A stretch of DNA of 62,136 bases from assembly GCA_013152945.1 (NCBI GenBank), contig JAADFL010000202.1, forward strand, positions 1 through 62,136, in the 5' to 3' direction. Of this stretch, positions 1 to 7,338 are shown piece by piece (position 1 is the first letter of the stretch; each line of letters starts with the position of its first letter). The notes beneath the pieces were generated by a model. The model worked only from the letters and a program-made list of their open reading frames with translations, was not told where the DNA came from and did no database searches. Both the position numbers and the translations under genes were made by a program. The stretch is from Deltaproteobacteria bacterium (lineage in GTDB: Bacteria; Myxococcota_A; JAADFL01).

Positions 1-486
1 AAACCATGCGGCGACAAGGGCGCCCACTGCGAGAAAGACGCAGATTGTTGTAAACGGTTCGGTGGTTGTAATGGTGGAAAGTGCTGCGCACCGCTAGGAG
101 AGTACGGTTGCCTTGATGACAGCGAATGCTGTGAGGGTAGCTGTAAAGGTGATCCTGACAGAGGGGAGCACGGCTTGTATTGGCGTTGCTGTTTCACGAA
201 GGGGAAAAGCTGCTCGTCGGATCATGAGTGCTGCAGCGAGAACTGTGATCACGGCAAATGCGGCTGCCGGCCGACAGGGCTTCCCTGTGCAGTGTACGCG
301 GACTGCTGCGGGATATGTCGTGATGGCAAGTGTTACTCCAGACTCGGCGATCCCTGCTCCGACGTATCGGACTGCTTCTACTTGGAGTGTGTAGATGGAG
401 TTTGCTGCAGGGGGCGCGACAAGTACTGCGACAAAGATGGAGACTGCTGCGGGGATCTTACCTGCCGGGACGGGCACTGTCACTAG
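1..486 (+). CDS. Cysteine-rich knottin-like exported protein, C-terminal part (5' end outside window)
   Basis: The frame is open from base 1 to the TAG at 484-486, so only the last 161 codons are present. They hold about six short modules of the form Cys-x(5-6)-Asp-x-Asp/Glu-Cys-Cys-x(3-5)-Cys-x(2-3)-Gly-x-Cys, a spacing seen in knottin, dickkopf-like and EB-type disulfide modules. The cysteine density implies folding outside the cytoplasm. No anchor, catalytic motif or transmembrane segment is visible in this part. It resembles the giant Cys-rich protein at 18026-27616 in style but not in module sequence. The function is unknown. The following ~220 bp hold no convincing gene. Confidence 0.75.
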   Translation, partial: KPCGDKGAHCEKDADCCKRFGGCNGGKCCAPLGEYGCLDDSECCEGSCKGDPDRGEHGLYWRCCFTKGKSCSSDHECCSENCDHGKCGCRPTGLPCAVYADCCGICRDGKCYSRLGDPCSDVSDCFYLECVDGVCCRGRDKYCDKDGDCCGDLTCRDGHCH

Positions 487-639
487 GTGGATAAGATCCT
501 CCTTGAACGCAGTGTCATTTACATGGACGGACTCGTAGTAGTTAGGACCGGGGTCGTATTCAACCACACGTATATGGAGAACATCGTCGCAATATTACAT
601 GGGTTTTTTAACTATGACCAATCCACGGGAGCACCCTCC

Positions 640-665
640 GTCCCCTTGTGTGGTCCCCTTGTGTG
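640..665. repeat. 13-bp direct tandem repeat, two copies
   Basis: GTCCCCTTGTGTG occurs twice head to tail in the 220-bp convergent gap between the Cys-rich gene and the DUF4388 gene. It is short and has no evident role. Confidence 0.6.
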
Positions 666-706
666 GTTCGTGTTGTGTTGGCACGGCTGCTTGCAGGCGC
701 GCGTTT

Positions 707-2152
707 TCATAATTTTTGTCCGAGTTTCTTGTCCAAGGTATTTAATAGATGCCTGGCTTCACCATCGGAAGGCTTGATTTTCAGTGCCATGGTAAAGGCA
801 TTGTGCGCTTCCGCCCTTTTCTTCATGGCCCTGTATGCCAGGCCTGCGCAAATAAATGCCCTTGGAACATTTTTCCCGGCACTCATTGCCTGCTTGATAA
901 TTTCAAGGCCTTTTAAAAAGCCCTTCCTGTCAACAGGAAATGACTTCATGAAAATCGACAATCCAAGGAGTGCCTTTGCCTCGACATTGGGAGGAAATAT
1001 TTCTGTGCTGGAATAGAACAACTCGATTGCATTCTTGTAATCCTGCTTGAGGAACAATTCACTTTCCCCCTTACCTTGTTGCATTGTCGAGAATGTCCTG
1101 CACCTGGATTCGCCCGAAGTCTGTAACCTGTAACGGCGTCTCCTGTCATCTTCGATGAGGTAGTCCCTGGCCTTTTCCGCCAACTCCAGGAACTGGGCAG
1201 CCAGGGCCTGCACCTCGGGCGACCTGTTTGCAACAGCTTGCGGGCTGAAGAGCCCTGCCAGTCTTTCGAAGCCCTTTTCGACATCCCTGCGGCCCGATAT
1301 TTCGTGTATTTCCAGTATTTCGAAATATGTTTGACCAGGGGCTTTCTTTATGCGCTCGGAAAGCGCTGCCGGGTCATAGATTTCGGCCCCGAGGTCTTTT
1401 TGTATGTATTCAAAGTCCAGGATTCCCAACTCGTGTAACGCCCAAATTATCCTGAAAGTCTTGTGAGGAAGCATAGTGGAAAGCGGGAAGATCTCCCGTA
1501 GCCTCTTCGGTGGATCGAACAGGTTTTCGAACAGCCTTCTTTCAGCCTTTGGGAACCTGATGTAATTGGGATTGATATCTGTATTTTTTGTTGGAACCAC
1601 TGTCATGTCCATGAGAGCCTTCGAACGTTCCTTGAGCAACTCCGGATCCAAGTGTTGCTTGAGACCCCGGTATGCCAGATCTATGATATTGAGAGTCAGC
1701 ACCCTCTTTTTTACAGGAGTGTTATTGCTGAATGCGAATGAGCCGTCTTCCCATGAAAAGATATCCATAATCTTGATTTCGGCCTGCCATTTGAGGGACA
1801 GATCCCGCTCCTCGGGAGTTATTGCGCCGATTTCAATCAATATGTCTCCCTGGAACTTGTTGAGCGAGGTCTTGAGAAGCTTCAGGGACTCCTGATTTTG
1901 TTCCTTGGTTATCTTATTGGCCCTTAGCAGAAGCTTTCCAAGACATTCAGTAACCAGGTTCGAAGTCACATAAGTTGGTTCTCCCCCAAGAAAGAATATC
2001 TTTTTCTCGACAGGCTTGTCGTTTCTGGTTGTTCTCATAACCAGCGTGCCCGTGAAGCCGTGCTTCAGCGCCTCCACAAGAAGTGCGTGGAAAGGCCTTT
2101 TCGAGAGCCTTCCAGGTGACGGCGGCCAGGCTTGAGATTGTCGTTCCGGCAT
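707..2152 (-). CDS. DUF4388 - degenerate DnaJ-like - TPR protein
   Basis: Cytoplasmic, 481 residues, with no signal peptide. Residues ~15-155 fit the DUF4388 (PATAN-like) fold that is common in deltaproteobacterial regulators. Residues ~275-347 read like a J-domain (start TYFEILEI, end RRRRYR), but FSPQ stands where the HPD motif should be, so it probably does not stimulate Hsp70 normally. Residues ~360-480 are TPR-like helices. A GGGGG ribosome site lies just before the ATG. It follows the HEAT-like gene by 30 bp on the same strand, so co-transcription is likely. The family combination is typical of signalling or scaffold proteins in myxobacteria-like genomes; a specific role cannot be given. 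Confidence 0.8.
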   Translation of the reverse strand: MPERQSQAWPPSPGRLSKRPFHALLVEALKHGFTGTLVMRTTRNDKPVEKKIFFLGGEPTYVTSNLVTECLGKLLLRANKITKEQNQESLKLLKTSLNKFQGDILIEIGAITPEERDLSLKWQAEIKIMDIFSWEDGSFAFSNNTPVKKRVLTLNIIDLAYRGLKQHLDPELLKERSKALMDMTVVPTKNTDINPNYIRFPKAERRLFENLFDPPKRLREIFPLSTMLPHKTFRIIWALHELGILDFEYIQKDLGAEIYDPAALSERIKKAPGQTYFEILEIHEISGRRDVEKGFERLAGLFSPQAVANRSPEVQALAAQFLELAEKARDYLIEDDRRRRYRLQTSGESRCRTFSTMQQGKGESELFLKQDYKNAIELFYSSTEIFPPNVEAKALLGLSIFMKSFPVDRKGFLKGLEIIKQAMSAGKNVPRAFICAGLAYRAMKKRAEAHNAFTMALKIKPSDGEARHLLNTLDKKLGQKL

Positions 2153-2182
2153 TCATCCACCCCCTTGGCAAAAGAGCTGTGG

Positions 2183-3508
2183 TTATTTTCCACTCCTACG
2201 CAGTTTCAATTTTTTCTTTGCCGCAGTCGCCACCACGTTGGGAATATTCTTACTGTTAGCCACTTGCCTCAAGTCATTTTCCCGCAGATGGTTCAACAAT
2301 CTCAATGCCGAGCCTGTTGGAGTCTTCGGATTCATTACCAGGTTACACTTTACCTGGTACAGTTTCAAATAGTCGCGGTTGTTCGAAGCATAGCGTATGA
2401 CATCGTCCGTAACCGCCCGGCTGGCTGCAATATTGACCATCTCCCCCTCGGTGATCTTTGGACTCGAGGCGGCGGCCAGGGCGACAAGCTTGTTCGTATC
2501 CTTGACAAGGGCGGTCCTGATCGTCTTGTTGCCCATTGTTGCAAGCTTGATCTTTTCTGCAGGGCTCATCTTTGAGAGCATAGTTTCCAGGCCTTCACGT
2601 TCTTCGTCATCCCAGTCGCCGGTTTCATCTATCATGTAGGACGGGAATTCCAGGATCCGCTCCTGACCCGAGCCCTGGCCTTCCTCGTCCTCATCCTCGA
2701 TGGATTCATCCAGCATGGTCCTTTGGCGAACCTTGACCTCCCCGACGGTCTCTACCGCGGCTCCTCCGCGCACTTCGAACTGTAGATCGCCTCCGTATTC
2801 GTCATCCTCATCCTCGAACCCGCCTTCCTCGGTTTCTTCGAGAAGGGATCTCTGTCTCAAGGGGCCTGCGCCTAGGTCCGGTTCCTCCTGATCCCAAGCC
2901 TCTTCGGCTCCCTCGATCTCCTCTTCCATGGCCTGTTCAGGTTCAGAGGTATCCACTTGTTCGGTTGTCTTTTCGGGCTCCGGGGCGGCCGGTCCAAGGT
3001 CGATGCCGGATCTTGCAAGGAACTCTTTTACTCCCTCTGCAAGTGCGATTGAAGTGTTCGGATTTTCCAACACGGCCCAGGCAATAGCGGGTTTGCGTAG
3101 AATCCTCTGTTGGTTCCTTGCGATGATGTCCAATACATCGCCATTGGTAATACGAGCAAGCTTTTCAATGGTTTCATCCGAAGTATTGGCGTTGATAACC
3201 ACGGCTTTCAGGATATCGGCTTTGTCCAAAAGTCCCCGGGACAAGTAATCGAGGACGGCTGCAGGGAGCTTTGCCGAAACAGCCGGTTTCATGATATTGA
3301 CCGGGAGCTTTCTTAATGTTTGCAGGGCGGATAGCCGTACCTTTTCATCAGGGTCATAGAGCAAACAGAACAAGGAAAGCACCATGTCAGGCGGTCTCAA
3401 GGGAATCAGGCCCTGTGCGGCCATGAGACGTTGGCGCACGTTGGCCCCTTTCGATACATGTTTTCTTACAGTTTGCGGCAGTGATGATTCAGGAATCGGA
3501 CAAGGCAT
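2183..3508 (-). CDS. HEAT/ARM-like helical-repeat protein with acidic linker
   Basis: 441 residues. The N-terminal ~170 residues form repeated helical pairs (for example VRLSALQTLRKLP) of HEAT/ARM type. Residues ~180-320 are a strongly acidic, low-complexity linker. The last ~120 residues contain a second helical-repeat region built on phrases such as NPKTPTGSALRLLNHL and end in a basic tail. No enzyme motif is visible. It precedes the DUF4388 gene by 30 bp. A scaffold or protein-interaction role is inferred only from architecture. Reported as a conserved unknown. Confidence 0.7.
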   Translation of the reverse strand: MPCPIPESSLPQTVRKHVSKGANVRQRLMAAQGLIPLRPPDMVLSLFCLLYDPDEKVRLSALQTLRKLPVNIMKPAVSAKLPAAVLDYLSRGLLDKADILKAVVINANTSDETIEKLARITNGDVLDIIARNQQRILRKPAIAWAVLENPNTSIALAEGVKEFLARSGIDLGPAAPEPEKTTEQVDTSEPEQAMEEEIEGAEEAWDQEEPDLGAGPLRQRSLLEETEEGGFEDEDDEYGGDLQFEVRGGAAVETVGEVKVRQRTMLDESIEDEDEEGQGSGQERILEFPSYMIDETGDWDDEEREGLETMLSKMSPAEKIKLATMGNKTIRTALVKDTNKLVALAAASSPKITEGEMVNIAASRAVTDDVIRYASNNRDYLKLYQVKCNLVMNPKTPTGSALRLLNHLRENDLRQVANSKNIPNVVATAAKKKLKLRRSGK

Positions 3509-3650
3509 TTACTACACCTTAACTCTTATCTTCTATTCTACATTACATTGCCACAGGAATCTAGAGCCGGTTTCAGAGTAACGAAAACCAACAAACTTCA
3601 AGTCGAACCACTCGAGGCCGGGGAAGAACTTTGAACTCTCACCTGAAACT

Positions 3651-4565
3651 TCATCCCTTTTGTTTTTGGGAGAGGTGCAGCTTGAAGAAGGCCCGCATCA
3701 GGTCTTCCACACTGGTGCTGGCGATTATCACGTAGTCGTTGTTGTCCCAGAACTCGTTTTCTTCACTCAACTTCGGCATATCCTCGAGTTTACATTTTTC
3801 CGGCACTTCCAGGCCGCCAATCAAGTATACCAGGGCGCATGCCCTTTCCTTGTACGAATCCACGGCGGACTGGCGGGTATACACCCGGGCGTCGTCCTGG
3901 CTCATCTTGCTCTTGTCGGCAGGTTCATGGCCCACGCCTTCTATCATGAACCTGTATGTACCCGGGTCGTATTCGAACGGGACCTTGCCCTTTGTCTTTT
4001 CCTTGGAATATTTGCCGGCCCATTCTTCGATCGCCTTTAGCCTGGCGTCCAACTGGTTCTTTATGAAATCGGGTCTCCAATTCTTGTATTTTATTTCGAA
4101 GATTGCATTCCTGGCCTGGTCAGCGGCATTTTCTTTCTTGCATTCATAGCTTGCCGCTTTCTCGAACCACTTTATTGCTTCTTGGGCCTTGCTGGCGGCC
4201 TGGGCTTCACGGCCAAGACTGAAGAAGTACTTGGTCAGTTGGAACCTGGCCTCCTCGGCCATCTTGTTCTTTGGGTCCAGCTTGATGACTTTCTCGAGCT
4301 GCTCTATAGCCTTTTTCGGTTCCTTCTTGCTCAGGTATGCCAGGCCCAGACCGTACATGGCCGGAACATAGTTTGGATCCTTGTCCAAGGCTTCCTGAAA
4401 CTTGAATATCGCCAAGTCGTACCTTTGTGCAATATGTGCCAGTTTTCCTTGCTCGGTAAGGTCCTCCTTGGAGGCACAGCCGGTAAGAACGGCCAAAGAC
4501 AACAGCAAAGCCGTGGTCAACGAGAAGACTGTAATTACTCTTAATCCCGATCTTTCCTCAATCAT
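3651..4565 (-). CDS. TPR lipoprotein
   Basis: The start is placed at the ATG at 4565 because GGAGG lies 5 bases upstream and the product then begins with a standard signal peptide ending in the lipobox LTGC; a longer frame to 4646 has no such support. After the lipidated Cys come TPR units (AMYGLGLAYLSKKEPKKA and neighbours), then a C-terminal region with no recognisable domain. It should be an envelope lipoprotein acting as an interaction platform. It lies ~140 bp downstream of the HEAT-like gene, same strand but separated, so it may have its own promoter. Confidence 0.8.
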   Translation of the reverse strand: MIEERSGLRVITVFSLTTALLLSLAVLTGCASKEDLTEQGKLAHIAQRYDLAIFKFQEALDKDPNYVPAMYGLGLAYLSKKEPKKAIEQLEKVIKLDPKNKMAEEARFQLTKYFFSLGREAQAASKAQEAIKWFEKAASYECKKENAADQARNAIFEIKYKNWRPDFIKNQLDARLKAIEEWAGKYSKEKTKGKVPFEYDPGTYRFMIEGVGHEPADKSKMSQDDARVYTRQSAVDSYKERACALVYLIGGLEVPEKCKLEDMPKLSEENEFWDNNDYVIIASTSVEDLMRAFFKLHLSQKQKG

Positions 4566-4713
4566 GGATTCCTCCGATCCCCAAAGATGCCGCATCATTG
4601 CCTGCCATGCAGCATCCCACGGGATAACCAAGTGAATTCGGCGCAATGATAGCCAAGTGCACGGTCATGTCAAGCCGAGTCGAAAAAATATTTGAAATAG
4701 TCTCAAGAGTTTT

Positions 4714-5703
4714 CTATTTCCCTAGATTTATATAGGTATGGAAAAGTTTCTGCATCGATGCACTAAGTTCAGTGTGAAGTTTTGCAAGCCGTGACCGATC
4801 CCAGTTGTTCGGATCATTCCGGAGGAACGATGTCATGTCCGAACGATTGTCGAACCTTTCAGCAGGTATGTATATCTTTTGACCCTTGGCTTCCACCTCG
4901 ACTGTGCCCGGGTGGCTGGAACCTGCCAGAAGATGGTCCATGTCGTCACAGCCATAATCCTGTAGCATTACCTCTTCCGGAACACCGTGGTGAAGGATGG
5001 AACCGGGTTCGTCCGGGTTCGCCCGTTCCATGTTCTTTCTTCGTGATTCCTCGGGAGTGACCCAAACATAGAGTATGCTGGCTCGTGAGAGTAACTCCGG
5101 CGCCAGGTGGGACAGGGAATACTGGTACCCGAGGTACCCGTCAAGGGGCATTCGAGAGCCCTTGGGACCTCCACGGGCGAATTCGATGACAATGGTAGAG
5201 TGGTCCGTTTTTTCATTGATCATCGATGCCAGGTCGCGTTCCAATGCCCATGCTTCCTGATCGATTGCCTCTATTGCCGCCTTCCTTGCAGAGGAGTCGA
5301 GCCTGGTCAGTGGTGATTCGACTCTGATTTGTTCGTATCCCTGTTCTATTCTATCGAGCAATCTCCGGCCGGCTCCAGGACCTGCCGGAGGAAAGACGCC
5401 CTTTGAAAGGGCATTGAAATCCTGGTTCAGAAGTTCGGTTAAAAGTCCCCAAAAAGAAGGTTCCCTTGCAGGTCTGCCAGCTCCCTTGAAAAAACAGCGG
5501 CCGGTTCCAAGGTCTTCCAGCTTTTGATCCATGACCTGGATCAGGTGCACGTAAGGGAAATCGTCGAGTTGAAGCGTCGGAAAAAGGTGTAATTCTCTTT
5601 TCCTTCTATCTTCTTCAAGGCTGTCCATGTATTTTCGAAGCTCTGATTTTCCTGAAGCCGGAAGCGCCAACAATAGCAGCACGTCAAAGCATTCGATGCT
5701 CAT
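4714..5703 (-). CDS. P-loop NTPase/kinase-like protein of unknown role
   Basis: 329 residues, soluble. A hydrophobic strand near the N-terminus leads into LPASGKSE, a Walker-A-like GKS loop whose first Gly is replaced, as in several small-molecule and nucleotide kinases. A possible Walker B is less clear (STIVIEFARGG). Later text VWVTPEESRRKN has the Arg-rich lid look of AAA/adenylate-kinase-type enzymes. An AAAGGA ribosome site precedes the ATG. No substrate can be named. It sits between the TPR lipoprotein and the NtrC-type regulator on the same strand. Confidence 0.65.
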   Translation of the reverse strand: MSIECFDVLLLLALPASGKSELRKYMDSLEEDRRKRELHLFPTLQLDDFPYVHLIQVMDQKLEDLGTGRCFFKGAGRPAREPSFWGLLTELLNQDFNALSKGVFPPAGPGAGRRLLDRIEQGYEQIRVESPLTRLDSSARKAAIEAIDQEAWALERDLASMINEKTDHSTIVIEFARGGPKGSRMPLDGYLGYQYSLSHLAPELLSRASILYVWVTPEESRRKNMERANPDEPGSILHHGVPEEVMLQDYGCDDMDHLLAGSSHPGTVEVEAKGQKIYIPAERFDNRSDMTSFLRNDPNNWDRSRLAKLHTELSASMQKLFHTYINLGK

Positions 5704-5803
5704 CTGGTGTTCCTTTCGTTTACCCCCGGAACAAAATACTTACCAACTATCGGCACTTATGATTTGTAACCGGACGAGGTTTGTAGGTCAAGCGCGGAAT
5801 TGC

Positions 5804-7195
5804 TCACTCGGAAAGGTCGAACTTTTGGATTCTACGTAATAGAGCGTACCTTGTTATTCCGAGCAGTTTTGCAGCCTTGGTACGGTTACCGCCTGCCTTT
5901 TTCAGCGCATCCAGGATCATGTTTTTTTCGACCTGTCCCAACGTGTTGCCCGTGATCCTGCTTTCAACCGGTATTGCTTCAAAGGTAGGTCCGTCGTTTC
6001 TGACACGGTCCGGAAAATGTTCCGGCTCCAGGACAGTGCCCCTTGTCTTTACCATTGCCTGTTCAATGAGGTTCTTGAGTTCACGCACATTCCCGGGGAA
6101 ATCATAATTCTCGAGCAATGATGTCACGGTATCGGGGATGGGTGAGACCTGTTTTCCGAGGCGCTGATTAAAAAGAGATATGAACTCGTCGGCTAATAGC
6201 GGCAGGTCTTCTTTTCTCTCACGAAGGGGCGGCAGGTGAACGGGAAAGACTGCCAGCCTGTGATAGAGGTCGTGCCTGAACTTTCCTTGTTCAACGAGCT
6301 TGGCTAGATTCTGGTGAGTCGCAGCCACTACCCGGGCGTTCACGGGCAACTCCCTTGTTGAACCGAGTCGCCTGAAGGTCCTGTTCTCCAGGCAACGCAG
6401 GAGTTTTCCTTGCAGGTTGAAAGGCATGTCGCCGATCTCATCGAGAAAAATCGTTCCATCTCCCGCAGCCTCGAAATAACCGGAGTGACTGGAGACAGCG
6501 CCGGTAAATGAGCCCTTTTCATGGCCGAACAGGTGGCTTTCCGCGAGTTCGTTCGGAAGTGCGATGCAATCGACGGGAATGAAATCGGCCTTGTGTCCGC
6601 CGCTGGACACGTGCAGGAACCTGGCGGCTACTTCCTTGCCGGTGCCGCTTTCACCAAGCAAGAGGACTGTGGTCTTCGGCGCCATGGCCACCTCCTGGAG
6701 CTGTGCCATGGCATGCTTGATTGCAGAAGATTTGCCTGTGAGTGGATGACCGAATTCACCCAGGCCGGAGCGACCTGACCCGAGCATCCACCTGGACCGG
6801 ACCTCAATCGTCTTTTCGACCAGTGGATCCAGGGATGTGCTTTTAACGAGGTAATCTTCAGCGCCGTGTCTCATTGCCTCCACGGCACTGCTTATAGCCT
6901 CGTACGCCGTCATCATTACCACCCTGCAGTTGGGCAGGTTTCGCAATAATACCGGGACGAGATCCACTCCATTCGCATCAGGGAGACGCTGGTCGAGGAG
7001 CACCAGGTCATAACTGCGTATAACAGACATGGAAAGGGCCTGGGCGCCTGTCGAAGCCGTTGAAGTTTTCATGCCCATGCGGTTGAGTCTCTTGGCCAGC
7101 GAGCGTGCAAAGGTGGACTCATCGTCAACAACGAGTACCCTGAACTCATTTGCCGGTTTTTTTGATCGCACGGTATTCCGATTCTTGTCCAACAT
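5804..7195 (-). CDS. Sigma-54-dependent response regulator (NtrC family)
   Basis: 463 residues in classical order: receiver (acidic pair D24/D25, phospho-acceptor D68 in LLDQR, Lys in YLVKST), central AAA+ domain (Walker A GESGTGKE at 181-188; GSFTGA at ~228-233, the sigma-54 contact loop with Ser for Ala), and a Fis-type helix-turn-helix at the C-terminus (NRTKAAKLLGITRYALLRRI). It should activate RNA polymerase-sigma54 promoters after phosphorylation. No cognate histidine kinase is adjacent; the only kinase in the window is the hybrid at 32226-35213. Downstream genes on the same strand are possible but unproven targets. Confidence 0.95.
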   Translation of the reverse strand: MLDKNRNTVRSKKPANEFRVLVVDDESTFARSLAKRLNRMGMKTSTASTGAQALSMSVIRSYDLVLLDQRLPDANGVDLVPVLLRNLPNCRVVMMTAYEAISSAVEAMRHGAEDYLVKSTSLDPLVEKTIEVRSRWMLGSGRSGLGEFGHPLTGKSSAIKHAMAQLQEVAMAPKTTVLLLGESGTGKEVAARFLHVSSGGHKADFIPVDCIALPNELAESHLFGHEKGSFTGAVSSHSGYFEAAGDGTIFLDEIGDMPFNLQGKLLRCLENRTFRRLGSTRELPVNARVVAATHQNLAKLVEQGKFRHDLYHRLAVFPVHLPPLRERKEDLPLLADEFISLFNQRLGKQVSPIPDTVTSLLENYDFPGNVRELKNLIEQAMVKTRGTVLEPEHFPDRVRNDGPTFEAIPVESRITGNTLGQVEKNMILDALKKAGGNRTKAAKLLGITRYALLRRIQKFDLSE

Positions 7196-7281
7196 GGCAT
7201 AAGAGTATTAGGGAGGCATTGGTTTTGTGTCAAGCCCGCAAGCAATTATGGGGGGCAATTACACAGTAATAATTAAACGGC

Positions 7282-7316
7282 CGGCCATAGCCAAGAAAGG
7301 TATGGGCCGTTTTTTT
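7282..7316 (+). terminator. Hairpin with T7 tract, probably bidirectional terminator
   Basis: CGGCCATA (7282-7289) pairs, with one bulge, with TATGGGCCG (7301-7309), followed by seven T on the plus strand. On the minus strand the hairpin is preceded by A7 and followed by an AT-rich stretch. It lies 30-60 bp beyond the stop of the minus-strand beta-helix gene and before the NtrC-type regulator, so it may insulate the two. Confidence 0.45.
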
Positions 7317-7338
7317 GGGCCCCGGAAAAGTATTGTAA

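Noticed and set aside
94-567. 157-codon minus-strand frame over the Cys-rich gene
   Set aside because: Mostly antisense of a Cys-rich coding frame with clear modules; no start with ribosome site. Only the outer 37 codons are kept as a weak observation.
678-700. Sigma-54 promoter-like TGGCACG...TTGCA
   Set aside because: The GG-to-GC distance is 11 bases instead of 10, and no gene lies downstream on that strand.
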